Shown piece after piece: positions 22,750 to 33,904 of a DNA stretch of 64,000 bases (position 1 is the first letter of the stretch; each line of letters starts with the position of its first letter). Under the pieces are notes generated by a model that had not been told where the DNA came from, did no database searches, and saw nothing but the letters and a program-made list of their open reading frames with translations. This DNA is from Tupaia tana (Eukaryota > Chordata > Mammalia > Scandentia > Tupaiidae): positions 20,074,779-20,138,778 of the forward strand of contig JAKSZU010000005.1 of assembly GCA_026018925.1 (NCBI GenBank), read 5' to 3'. A program made the translations under genes and the position numbers.

Positions 22750-22944
22750 TAGGACTTTATTTTCTCTTTAAAGACTTTAATTACTATTTGCTAACATGAC
22801 TGCTTTCTTTCCCCCTTTTATAATTCTACCATTTGTTGGCCAGAATGTGCTGAAACATTATAAGGCATGTTTCTCCAGCAAGCGGCCTGGAAGTGGGATA
22901 TAGAGGACTTCAAAAAGTTTATGGAAAATGGAATTAAAGTATAA

Positions 22945-23080
22945 AGTGGTTTTTTAAAACATTCATTCAGTTATTTATCTATTTATTTGTTGTGATTTTC
23001 AAGCTGCCAGGTCTGAGAATCAAGCTGTAGTTGCCCATGCGGGAATCCAGTAAATTAACCACCATGCCACCTGCTGGCCC
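22945..23080 (-). mobile_element. A-short SINE inside the MITE
   Basis: TTATTTATCTATTTATTTGT, AAGCTGCCAGGTCTGAGAAT, CCATGCGGGAATCCAGTAAA, CCACCTGCTGGCCC. Confidence 0.85.
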
Positions 23081-23130
23081 AAATTACGAGTTTGTTTGTT
23101 TGTTTATTTATTTATTTACTTATTTTTGGT

Positions 23131-23399
23131 GGAACCAGCAGTTAGCGTAATGGCTATGTCGCTGGGCTCCCACGTAGTCGACCGCGGTTCGCGTCCTGGA
23201 CCCGGTGGCTTAAAACTCACGCCGGGCGCGTGTGCATGCGTGCCCAAGATCCCGAGAGGAGAATGGAGGAGAAGGGATTGCGGCATGACCATCCCCCCTG
23301 GGGGGTGATTTCTCGCTTTCTGTCTCTATGTTTCTGTCTGTCTGGCGAGCGCACGCGCCCTATAGCGAAAACCTCTCCAAAAAAATAAATAAATAAGTA
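23131..23399 (+). mobile_element. A-long SINE inside the MITE
   Basis: GGAACCAGCAGTTAGCGTAA to ACCTCTCC with tail (AAAT)n. Very CpG-rich and near consensus, hence young. The left flank TTTATTTATTTACTTATTTTT is roughly the inverse of the tail AATAAATAAATAAGTAAA. Confidence 0.93.
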
Positions 23400-23689
23400 A
23401 AAAATAAAAATTTGAAATCTATGCATAGTTTTTTCATAATACTAATTTTTCATAAACTTTTGGATGATCTTATATAATTCTGAGCCTGAAATTTAAAGAT
23501 TTGAGAAATTGGGCAGTGGGATCTAAGGAATAGTTTGGCAGTGTGGAATTTTCCTTTCTGGGCAAAATAGTATAATTGTTTAGAGAATGGCTGCTGTGGA
23601 CTTCCTGAATTTCAAACTGCTCTCAGTTCTTAGGTGACTACTGATGATTTACCTAGAACTTTCCACCCCTGTCTCCTAAACATGGGGTA

Positions 23690-23830
23690 CTGTCAGTAAT
23701 TGGTTCACAAGGTTAATGCAAAGATGAATGAGATGAAATTGCATTCACAGCACTTGATGAGACTCATCACAGTTCCTGGGATAGCGAATATGCTAAATGA
23801 ATGCTAGTAATCATAATTAATGCTATTAAT
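23690..23830 (+). mobile_element. MIR 3' half
   Basis: AGATGAATGAGATGAAATTG, CAGCACTTGATGAGACTCAT, CAGTTCCTGGGATAGCGAAT, AATGAATGCTAGTAATC in MIR order. Confidence 0.5.
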
Positions 23831-23967
23831 GACTTTTTGTCTGGCCTGGATCTATGTACACTGCTGTTTCTTTAGCTGCTAAATTTACATAAGTGCTGAG
23901 CAACTTAGTGAATCATGTTAATTGTTGTTTAATTGGGCCATTTACAGGCTCAGAAATGTGCCATTTC

Positions 23968-24212
23968 TTTTTTTAAGTTTGTTTATTTTTTCCTATGAGT
24001 GAGAGAGACAGAGACAGAGAGAGACAGAGAAACAACATTTCCAAGAGGGTCTTGAGGCGGCAGTCCATCCCCAGCCTCAGCCAGGCCTGGATCATGGGCA
24101 CGCGCATACCCAGTGTACTCAGGGAGGTGTTTAGAAGTGAACCTGGAACTTTTCTCTGTGGGTCAGTCTTGCAGAGCGTCACAATACCATTGTGCCTTCT
24201 TCTAACCCCCAG
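23968..24212 (-). mobile_element. family B SINE
   Basis: TTTTTAAGTTTGTTTATTTT, GA tract, CCAGCCTCAGCCAGGCCTGG, ATCATGGGCACGCGCATACC, CAGTGTACTCAGGGAGGTGT. Clearest spelling of the B body. Confidence 0.88.
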
Positions 24213-24807
24213 GAACATGCTGCTTCTAATGCGTGCTACCCACCATGGTGGTGATGGTTTTACCTGCTCCAGAGTAGAGACAAAGTCAGAATAAGGTGAT
24301 TGTAATAAAACTGGTCTAAATTACAGTGTGAGATGCCCTTGTATTATTGAAACAGACTCCAAAAAGCTCATGAGTTAGTAGAAGTGTGTATGCACCTCTG
24401 TCATCTTTGCTTACTGACCACAGCCAGGACACTGTACCCTCAACATGGACGGGCTGCCCACTCTGCCCCTCTCTCCATTTTAGGAAGGTGATCTGAGTCT
24501 TATTTTCCTTATTGAGAAAACTGGGCTGGTACCTGAGCTTGACAGTGTCGACAGGCCCTCCTGCATGTGGTCTTTTGACTAGTTAATGAAACAAAGTATA
24601 CAAAGAGGTCAGTGCAGGGACTAGCTCATAGTAGGTCCTCAATAGATGGCCAGAAAGAACCAAGGATGTCTCAGGAGCCGTGGAATAGGCTGGTGAAACC
24701 CACTGAGAGTATGAGGTAATGACAAATTTGTGGATATAGTCACATATCAGAAAACTTTTCAAAGTCAAATTCATAATACATTGAACTAATTACTTTCAAT
24801 TGGTGAC
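24213..24807. other. mostly unique; weak MIR-like patch
   Basis: CTAGCTCATAGTAGGTCCTC at about 24620 resembles a MIR 3' end; otherwise nothing recognised. Confidence 0.35.
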
Positions 24808-24991
24808 TTTTTTTTTTTAGAATTATTTAACTTTATTTATTTATTTATTTATTATTTTAATTTGACCGAGAGGGACAGAGTGAGAGAAAGAGAGAGAGAG
24901 AGGGAAAGTGAGAAAGCAAGCCGCCAGGTCTAAGACTTGAACTGCCATGTGGATGTCCAGCACCCCTAACCACCACACCACCTGGCGGCCC
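24808..24991 (-). mobile_element. A-short SINE
   Basis: TTTATTTATTTATTTATTAT, TTGACCGAGAGGGACAGAGT, AGCAAGCCGCCAGGTCTAAG, CACCACACCACCTGGCGGCC. Confidence 0.9.
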
Positions 24992-25039
24992 TCAACTGGT
25001 GACTTCTAAAGGCACTTTTCTTTTAGGCTGGAAGTTTAT

Positions 25040-25125
25040 TTTTTTCTTAGGTTTTGGTCTGGCACTTGCTAACTGTAGGATCTTAGCCAGGTTACTTAAT
25101 CCCTCCAAGTATCATGAGCAGAATG
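25040..25125 (+). mobile_element. MIR core
   Basis: TGGCACTTGCTAACTGTAGG, ATCTTAGCCAGGTTACTTAA, TCCCTCCAAGTATCATGAGC. Confidence 0.65.
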
Positions 25126-26527
25126 CACTTTCCCCAACCCAAAGATAACAAGTAGAAACATTTTTTTAAATTGTAAGGTGCTTGGGAGAAAATGTACGAT
25201 ACTGTTGTCATGGCTCTTCCCGAAGATCGGCTTTGTGGTTGGCTCTCTCAGGCTCCTAGAGGACTATTTACGAAGAATGGGTTATGTTTAATGCCTGGCT
25301 CTGAGCGTGTCTGGTCTCCAGTACAGGTCTCAGGTTTGTGGGCCACTTACTTCCTTTTGCTCCATGGTACAGGCCATGAGGAACGTTGGCTCCAGGAGAG
25401 ACATTCTGCAGGGTCAATCCTGCAGAGGAGAGAGGACCAGCAAATGCCAGAGCTTAAAGAGAGCTGGTGCAGGTGTCACCCTGGTCCCTTAGTGTCCTGA
25501 GGGAATTGATGCACCTCTCTCAGAACCTAACACTGTCGGGTGCTCAGCCTGTGCTTGCAGTGTGTGTTGGACCCACTTTGCTGGTGTATAGCTTTAGAGT
25601 AGCTTCAACTTACTAGAGCTTTCACTTCTCAGTCTCCTGGCAGCTCTGCTGGAATCAGGGGCAATCCTTGGTTGTCAAGAGCTGGCAGAACCCACAGAGG
25701 CCTTTGAGGAGAACCTAGGTGGTGGCTCATGTGACTGCTTAGGGTTTGGAGTGACCGAGAACAGGAGTTTCTTCAATACCTTCTCCACAGAACCCATGCA
25801 TCTGTCTGGTCACATAAATTCCACGTGGAATTCTTAGCCCAGCGGCCATGTCCAGAATCTGCTAAGAAAGTTTTCGCAAAGAGATTTCCTGGCTGCGGAT
25901 CTGGAGACTCTTGTCACTTGGGGCAGAGGAGACTTACTGGAGTACTACAAAGATGAAGGTGACTCATAGCTTGCTTCATATTTACAGACTGCAGGGTTTA
26001 CGGACACACCCTACTTTTGCTATGAATTATTTATTTCTAGCTAAATGCAGCTGAGCCCAGGACCTAGGGCAGTATTTTCTCTCACAAGCTACTGTTCATT
26101 CTGTGGGTCTAGCAGAGGCCTGGCTCTGTCTATAAGTTATTTTTAACTTCCGAGATGATTCCAGGAAGCTGGGTTTGGGATATCTGACCTTAGGAGTTTT
26201 ACACTGTAGCACTCTGGCAGGGCCAGGCCCTCAGCCTGGGTCTGTCGTGTCTAGGGTCCTTTGTAAGGAGCGCAGGCTCAAAACACTTTCCAGTCTTTGG
26301 TCATGCGCTTTCTGCGTGAGAAAAAAAGATGTTTTTTCTGAGACTTTCCTGAGGTGCCTGTACAACATTACGTAACTATTGAGCACTGTGAAATGATATT
26401 TCATGTGGCGTTGACAGGAGGAAACCTCCCAAGCCGAGATGAGCCACCTTCACCTGATCCGTGCATACCTCTTGCCTACTCCTCGCTAGTGTGGCACTCG
26501 GCACTGAGTGGGGTCTGCTTTGGAGAG
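25126..26527. other. repeat-poor unique block
   Basis: About 1.4 kb of higher GC content with no recognised transposon. The plus frame 25192-25500 (102 codons) is the longest non-repeat frame in this block but shows no domain. A candidate only for conservation analysis. Confidence 0.4.
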
Positions 26528-26736
26528 TTTCTTTATTTTTAAGTATTTATTTATTTATTTAATTTATTATTTATATTTTAAATTTACTCCAGAGCGCATG
26601 CACTCACCAGAGAGAGACAGAGAGAGAAAGAAAGAGAGAGATAAAATGAGAAAGAAAGCTGCCAGGTCTGGAACTTGAACCATGGTTGCCCATGTGGGAG
26701 TCCAGCGTCTTAACTGTGATGCCACCTGCTGGCCCC
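26528..26736 (-). mobile_element. A-short/A-long intermediate SINE
   Basis: AGTATTTATTTATTTATTTA, CCAGAGCGCATGCACTCACC (a trace of the A-long end), AAGCTGCCAGGTCTGGAACT, GTCTTAACTGTGATGCCACC, TGCTGGCCC. Confidence 0.85.
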
Positions 26737-27834
26737 TCAGAGAATTTCTAAGCTAAATGGAAAAGAGAGGTGGGAGGAAGGATTTCCTTGTGTGTATTGC
26801 AATTTCCTTTTTTAAAAGAAAAATTCTGCTCCCGATAGATTCATGCACGTACTTTTAGAGGCCCGGGTACAATAGCAGACACTAATGATGTGCCAACCGC
26901 ATCTGGGTCTGTCCCATGGAGGCTGGAAGAATAGAGAGGTATAGATACCCATGGCTGCTCCCTGGGATGGCCCCATCCGCCAGTGAACATTGTGGTGAGC
27001 AATCGCTTCTTCAGTTACAAAGGAAGGTGACCATGGATGGGGACAGCCAAGGTCTCAGACTAGCAAACTGATACTGTTGATGGAAAAGGAATCCCAAGCC
27101 TGCTGCATCCTTGCCACGTGCTCTGCTATTCCGTGACATGGTTTTGAGCTGGAAAGCAGTTTTGTGGGTTACGATCAATGGTTCAGACAGAGCCTTCCTC
27201 CTGCTCAGAGGAATATGATCACATAAGTGGTGTGAAGTCAGCAGACGGAAGGCAGATGAATACTTAGAGGAGGAAAAGGAGAAGCACTGAGGTTGGCTGA
27301 AAAGTCAAGCCCTTTGAAATCCTCTATATAGTGTTCAAAAATTGTGACGTTTTCCCAGCCTCATATATTCTTCCTGTGAAGAATATATGATTTTTTTTCC
27401 TTTTTCTTTTTTTTAAAGACAATTTTAAAAAGCTTGTTATCTTTAAGGTAAAAAGGCATATTGTTAGTGGAATTAGTAGCCTATGGTTTCTCTAATTTTA
27501 TTCACTAAGTGGATATTACTGTGAAAATAGCATCCCTGTGTTAAAAGAAAAAGAAAGTTTAACGTGTTCAGTTGATTCCAGAAACCTCTCGCCATACATT
27601 CTATTCCATTCCCTGCTGCCTTCCCACCCCCATGAGACTCCAGATCTGCCCCCGAGCCTGGGATGAAGGGCTTTGCCTTCATCACCACCTGCATCTGAGG
27701 TTTCTGCTGCATCCTTCAAAAGCTGACCGGCTCAGATACCTTGTCCCATTCCCCCAGACAAAATTGGTGGCCCAAATCTCAGTAATTCTAATCTCCAGCA
27801 CGTTTCTCATACCTCTGTTAGTTCTAGTTTTCTT
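26737..27834. other. unique sequence, no gene seen
   Basis: Opposed frames at 27473-27838 have no family signature; one hairpin noted separately. Confidence 0.4.
27361..27399 (+). other. 13-bp hairpin followed by a T run
   Basis: TCATATATTCTTC (27361-27373), loop CTGT, GAAGAATATATGA (27378-27390), then T-rich sequence. Perfect arms; function unknown. Confidence 0.6.
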
Positions 27835-30185
27835 TTAAATTTATTTATTTACATTCATTCTCTGTACATTAGTACAGTACACAAAATGAGTTTTTCCATC
27901 CAGAACACACTGTGTATTGGCTCAATCAAGGATATTACCATACACATTATTATCAATAAATATTTTTCCATTTATTATGTCTTACATATTTGCTTCCTCC
28001 CCTCTCCCTTGATTCCCTACCTCTCACCCTCTGCCATTTCCCACACCCCTCACACACTGTCTTTGGTAACTACAGTTACTGTCCATGCCTTTTTTTTTCC
28101 CACATTTTATTGATTCATTAAAGATTTTAATTAATCTAAATACTTTCAATTGCAAGCACAGCTGATATATACATATCTATGAATGTATGTCTGACTTTAG
28201 GCATAAACCTCAGTGAGTAAAATGAACATACTATAAAGTAGTACTTAGCTGGGGCTATATAGCTTACTGCAGCATTAAATAGGTATTTTTTAATGATTTT
28301 TTTTAATTCCAAGAAAAATAGTTTTAGATTTAATAGATCAAAATCAAAACATGTTGAGAGAAATTTGCTTAAGATTTAAAGCCAGGAAAAAGGTTAGGAT
28401 TCAGTTCAAACAGTAGGTAGATGAAACTATCAACAGTTCAAGAGAAGACAAAAATCCTTAAATCTGGAAAACAAAGCATAGAAGAAAATTAATAATGTTG
28501 TAGTCAAAAGTCATAAGATTCTATTTCACCAGTTCAGTCTCATGTAATTAATCTCTCTTCTATTGAATCTGCAGTGTTACTGTGGTCTGATCTTTCTGTT
28601 TAAATTCTGGAAGTTAATGTTCAACTTCAGGCTTGTCCCTACCATTAGGCTGACCATTTTCTTGGTTGTTTTTTGTATTCTTATTTCTGTGTGTCCGACT
28701 TTAATTTTCCTGGTTTAGCACTCCCTTAAGTACTTCTTGGAGAGCTGATCTGGCGTTGGTAAATTCTTTCAGGTTTTGTTTATCTGAGAATGTTTTTGTC
28801 TTTTTTTCCCCCATCTGATCGATAATCTTGCTGGATATAGTATTCTCGATTAAAATTGTTTTTTACTTAACACTTTGAATATATTTTCCCATTCTTTCCT
28901 AGCTCACATTGTTTTCAATGAGAGGTCCGATGGTAGTCTGATGGGATATACTTTGAAAGTAACTTGATGTTTCTCTCTTGCCAATGTTAGTATCTTATCT
29001 CTGTCTGTGTTTTTGGTCAATCTGGCTATGATGTGCCTTGGAGAAGAACTTCTTGGGTTGATTCTATGTGGAGTCCTTTGTATTTCTTGGGTCTGGATAT
29101 TTAAGTGCCTCTCTAGGTTTGGAAAGTTTTCATCCAGGATTTCCTGGAATAGATTATCAATGCCCTTATTAGTTTCTTCACCTTTTGGAATACCAATGAT
29201 CCAGATGTTCAGGCGTTTAATGATATCTAGTATTACTCATATATTATTCTTATTTTTTGGCTTATTTTCTCAGTCTTTTTGGTGAATTTTTGTAGGTCAG
29301 AGGTTCTATCTTATACATCTGAGATTAGATCTTCTGCATGATCTAATCTACTTTTAATATTTCCAAGGGAGGTTTTGATTTCCTGCATTACAGCCTTCAT
29401 CTCTAACAATTCTGTTTGTTTCTTTTTTATGGTGTGTACCTTCTCTTTCAGATTGCGCAAGAGCTTCCCCATCTCCTGGAACTCATTGTTTCTCTTCTGC
29501 ATCTTCTGGAGCTTGTTGTATCTCTTCTCTTGCATCTGTGTTAGTTTTGTCACTATGAATATTTTAAATTCTTTATTTGACATTTCCAGGAGTTTCCTTG
29601 TGTTGTATATGAAGGAGGAGGAAATATTCTTTTTCCTTAGAGGAGAGATATTTTCTTGATTTTTTATATTTCTTGTGTCTCTGTGGTAGTTTCTGGTCAT
29701 CAGGTAGATTATGCATTTTTTCCTAGTTTTTTTTTTTTTTTAATTAAGCCTGAATGTTCAGAGGCATGCAGAGGAGTTGATCTGCAATCTGTAAGCAGTA
29801 CTGTTTTTCTCCCTTTGTGTAGCAGATTCCATGGAAATTGAGGATTAATCTGACCCTAAAAGTTTTCAGATAGTTGGCTACCATGCATCTAGGCCTGTCT
29901 AGAAACTCACTGTGTGGAGGCTAAGCAGAAAAGTTAGAAACGTAATAGGAAAATAAAACAAACAAAAAAAAAATGAGAAAAGACAAGACAAAAACAATAA
30001 AAAAAAAAAGGAGAAAAAAGTTTTTAAGCAAAAAATGAAAATCACACGGTGCTCAGAGCGCAGCTGTTATATGTCTGGTGATTGGCTTATCCTGACTAGA
30101 TCTTGGGGCAGGAGGGTGAAGTCTGGGCAGAAGGTCTTCAGTGGTCCTAGTCCCCCATTTCTTATGTCTCTGTTAGAACAGATGA
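27835..30185 (-). mobile_element. HAL1 (half-L1) retroelement, near full length
   Basis: On minus: 5' UTR (about 30185-29715), an L1-type ORF1 (29700 to about 28690), then directly a non-coding 3' region of about 850 bp ending in an A-rich tail (TAAATAAATAAATTTAAAA complement). No endonuclease or reverse transcriptase sequence is present between ORF1 and the tail, the HAL1 hallmark. The 5' UTR, ORF1 and 3' UTR all align by eye with the element at 48845-51850, so this is one family and not a chance L1 truncation. HAL1 is known to depend on L1 ORF2p in trans. Confidence 0.85.
28690..29700 (-). pseudogene. HAL1 ORF1 (L1 ORF1p-like RNA-binding protein), decayed
   Basis: The first 129 codons are open (29700-29311): N-terminal charged region, NKEFKIFIVTKLTQMQEKR, then a coiled coil (KKQTELLEMKAVMQEIKTSL, RLDHAEDLISDV) as in L1 ORF1p. 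Downstream, about 29160-29205, the RRM strand NIWIIGIPKGEE is readable. At about 28730-29060 the C-terminal domain is readable but not in one frame. Confidence 0.85.
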
Positions 30186-30239
30186 TTGCATCACATGGTA
30201 ATTTATCTCTTTGCTTACTACACCACAAAATGTAAGGCA

Positions 30240-30330
30240 ACAGGTTTTTGTCTCATGTATCTTCGTGACCAGCAAAGCATCTAAAATTGAGCAGTCACTC
30301 TGTGATATTTGCTGAATGAATGAAGGACTT
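30240..30330 (+). mobile_element. MIR/L2-type 3' end
   Basis: CAGCAAAGCATCTAAAATTG and GATATTTGCTGAATGAATGA, the common ancient-repeat end motif. Confidence 0.4.
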
Positions 30331-30539
30331 CTTGTGGGATAATACTGTCAACAGGAAACTGAAAGCTGCATCACCTTCCTTGTTATTCAGTGACTCACAA
30401 GCTTATGAAAGGTTTGAGATATAAGACATAACTGGAAGGGGTTCCTTGGTCAGCTCCCACCTTGAGGACATATGGGCCCCAATAGTCACATGGGACCTAG
30501 TAAAGAAAAGTGCTCATAAATGTTTGTGGATTATGAAAA

Positions 30540-30690
30540 TCTAACAACATGCATTCTAAGCAACACCAACTATTTGTAAGTGAGAAGACCAGGCCCCAAA
30601 GGGAGAAGTGATTTGCCAGGTGACACTCACTGGCCTTGGGAACAGTATGAAATTCCTTCTCTGGTTCCTAGTCATAAGCCAGTTGTCAAG
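30540..30690 (-). mobile_element. MIR
   Basis: TTTGTAAGTGAGAAGACCAG, GCCCCAAAGGGAGAAGTGAT, TTGCCAGGTGACACTCACTG: reverse MIR core. Confidence 0.65.
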
Positions 30691-31555
30691 TTCATGGAGG
30701 TAGAGGACAGACTTGGCAAAACCTGAATGGATTTGGCACATAGCCACAGCCTTCTCTGTTTCTGGATTTATGTCTTTAAAATACTAGATGCTTATGCATT
30801 TTAAATGAGCCACATAATCCTGAGGGTGGGAACACATGGAAGTGGATATATTGTCCACATGGCCTTTCTCCTAAATGGCACACAAAATTCCCGAGGACCT
30901 CAGGTCCTGGGAGGCAGTGAGCGCATCTTCGTGAGTGCTTCCATCCATCATTGTCAGCTCCAGGATTCACATCGATTTTGCTGTTTCTAACATAAACTGT
31001 GACTATTGCTGTGGTTTGAGGGTTTGTAACAAGCAATAAAATACAAGTGGACGTTCAATTTACTTAAAGCTTATACATGTCAGCACCTAACTAAATAAAA
31101 AAGAGGAGGAAAAATAAACTGACAATGATTAATATCACTAATGATTTGTTTTGCTTATTTTCTAAAGTAGTAACTCGATCCTCTCTGTTTAAAATAGGCA
31201 GAGAAATGATACGAGGAAGCACACAGGCAATTTAGCTTCTGTCTGTATGGTTCTTACTTGTCCCTCTGCCACAGTAGGAAAACTTTACATTTTCTGTGGA
31301 ATTCTATGTACAAAATATTGATTTTCCTTCAGCAAGAAAATTACAGATGAAGTTATAGGTGTAATAGTAAAAGTGAACATGTCTAACCTAATGATAATTA
31401 TTTGTATCAACTAACAGCAATGTAGTGGCCGTTTCTGAGCATCTGTAGACACAATCTGTAAATTAATTCATTAGTTCTTTCTTCTGTGAAATGTGTCATT
31501 AAAGCATGTTTAATGATGGCAAATTTTGCTTTCTGTTTGAGAAAATTAAGAATGA
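30691..31555. other. unique sequence, no gene seen
   Basis: No repeat or gene recognised. Confidence 0.4.
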
Positions 31556-31559
31556 TCAT

Positions 31560-31805
31560 ATGGGTCCAGCTGGTGGCACAATGGTGATGCAGTGTTGTAT
31601 GATGCTGGGCCCACAGGGGAGGTGCCCAGTTCAAGTCTCAAAGCCTCCCTGTATATACTGGGTGCATGCCCATCTGCCTATGATCCAGGCTGGATGAAAC
31701 TGGGGTAGATCACAGTGTGACGACTCTGTAGGGGATGCCTCTATTTCTTACTCTCTCACCTTCCCTTTCTCTGTCTCTCTCTTGCATGAAAGAAAATTTA
31801 AAAAT
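31560..31805 (+). mobile_element. family B SINE, plus copy
   Basis: GGGTCCAGCTGGTGGCACAATGG (box A TGGCACAATGG), GGGCCCACAGG, box B AGTTCAAGTCTC, TGCCTATGATCCAGGCTGGA, TTCTCTGTCTCTCTCTTGCA, A-rich end. Shows that B has a tRNA head different from A. Confidence 0.88.
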
Positions 31806-32519
31806 GGCAACAAAGTTGGAGACTGTCAGGGGCTTTGAAATTGATTGATACAAGATGGATGTTCAGAGATCTTACTGGCATAATGCATTTCTTGTTAAAA
31901 TTCTTTAGTATTGTTGAGTTCTCCTTAAGATCTCAGCATGCTATTCTCTACATTGTTTCCTTTCTTTTCACATTGCCTTTGAGAGCAAAGTGGTTTCAGG
32001 CATAGTTCTCCCCTCTTAAGCTTCTCTGGTTTGAGAAGTTGGGCCATTGAAGGGCACTTTGCAACTTGTCCTAAAAACTTCAGCATGTCTGGACAAAGAC
32101 CAAGTCCAGAGATGGACTTGTTGAATGTCCTAGTGTCATACATGCAGGTTTGAATTACAGATTAGGACTGCAAAAAAAAAGTTATCAAGGGGTAAAAAGA
32201 GGTTGAGTGAATTGTTTCAAAATGGCAACTGTTTATGAATTACATCGGCAGCACTGGCTTGAAAAGAAATTCGATGTCTGAAAAACTGTGTGAAATTTCT
32301 TCCCTCCCAGCAAGAGAAGGCTTGTTACTATAGAAAGGTGTTTGAATATGGAATAGTGATTGGTTCATTGCCTCTGTGAGGTGGCTTGAAATGAACACAA
32401 GGATAATGCAAACCAGGATCTCTAGGGATAAATGTGGCCAATGGTGCTCAATCTCCATCTTGCAAAGATAGTACAGTTTGTTTCTTTTTTACCTGAGGGA
32501 AACATTAAGATTGTATTCT
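31806..32519. other. unique sequence, no gene seen
   Basis: No repeat or gene recognised. Confidence 0.4.
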
Positions 32520-33904
32520 TTCATTTTAAAAACTTTTTGGTTATTTCCCAGTTCCTTGAGGTGGGATGTTATTTGTTTGTCACCTTTCTCATTTTTATCA
32601 TGAGCACTAATGGCTATTAGCTTGCCTCTTATGATTGCTTTTGCTGTGTCCCAAAGGTTATGGAGAGTAGTGTTTTCATTGTCATTAGCTTCAATGAATC
32701 TTTGATTTCAACCTTAACTTCCTCAATAGTTTGTAAGTCATTCTAGTGATTCTTGGTAAATTAATCCTTTTAGAACTATATAATGTCCTTCTTTGTCTCT
32801 TCTTACACTTTATCCTAAAGTTTATTTTATCTGATACCAGTATCACAACTCCTGCCTTTTTTCATTTCTGTTTGCATGAAACAACTTTTTCCAGTCCTTC
32901 ACTTTCAGTTGATACATATCTTTATCAAGAGGTGTGTTTCTTGTGAGAAACTTATGAAGGGTTTCAGTTTTTTCATCCATTGAGCCAATTTGTATCTTTT
33001 AGTTAGATAATTTAATCTGTTAAATTCAAGGTAACTATTGATATATGTGGTCATAGTTCTGTCATTTTCTCTCTTTCTTTTTACTTTCCTAATTATTTTA
33101 TGTTTTCTTGCTTCTATTTATCTCCCTCTAGTTTTCTAGGTGTGGCTCTCCCTTAGGTATTTCCTGTAGAGTTGTCCTACTTTTGGTGAATTCTTTCAAC
33201 TTTTCTTTATCTGGGAATGATTTTATTTCTCCTTCCCATGTATAGTAGTCTTGGCTGAAATTGTTTCTATTTGAGTGCTTTAAATATGTTATCCTTTATT
33301 TTTTTATTTTTATTTTTTTGCTTGCATTGTTTTGGGTGAGAAGACTGCTATTAGTCTAATGGGATAACCCTTGTAATTAACCAAGTGTTTCTCTCTTGTC
33401 ATTTTTAGAATATTGTCATTGTCTTTAATTTTATTAGTTTGGTGATGATGTGCATTGGATAGGGTCTTCTTATGTTAAACATTTACGGTGTTTTTTTTTT
33501 TATTTCCTGAATTTGGATTTCCATATATCTCTCCAAGTTTTCAACTAACGTATCACAAAAGAGGTTTTCTAAGTCTTGATCCATCTCTTCAGCTTCTGGA
33601 ATACTCATAATCCATAATATCTGTCCATTTAATGGTGTCTGGGATTTCCGATATGTTGTACTCATTTTTAGTGAATATTTTTACATTCTTCTCGGTTGCT
33701 TGAACAAAGTTGGAAACTTTATCTTCAAGGTAAGAGATGCTTTATTTTGAATGATCAAATCTGTTGTAAATACTTTCTCAGGAGGATTTGATTTCTTGAA
33801 TTGTATTCTTTAACTTCAGAAATTCTATTTGATTATTTTTTCAGGATATCTATCTCTTTATAAAGTTCATCTTGTAAGTCATGAAATGATTTTCTGATCT
33901 CATG
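32520..33904 (-). mobile_element. L1, inverted 5' segment (twin priming)
   Basis: On minus it reads ORF1 middle and C-terminus (about 33900-33150, incl. GGAAATCCCAGACACCATTA, TGGATTATGAGTATTCCAGA), the ORF1-ORF2 gap, then 5' ORF2 (AGGCAGGAGTTGTGATACTG, GAGACAAAGAAGGACATTAT). Most of the endonuclease region is deleted before AAAGCAATCATAAGAGGCAA at the left end. It meets a plus-strand L1 segment at 33905. Confidence 0.85.

Larger units (their letters stand above)
22901..23477 (-). mobile_element. MITE split by two SINEs
   Basis: Left part TAGAGGACTTCAAAAAGTTT to AATTAAAGTATAA (to about 22944); the interior resumes after 23400 with AAATCTATGCATAGTTTTTT and ends CATAAACTTTTGGATGATCT. Between them lie an A-short and an A-long SINE. 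Confidence 0.8.

Noticed and set aside
23131-23399. CpG island
   Set aside because: CpGs are confined to young A-long SINE bodies; none extends into flanking unique sequence.
25192-25500. 102-codon plus frame in a repeat-poor block
   Set aside because: No family resemblance, no splice or promoter context; length is compatible with chance.
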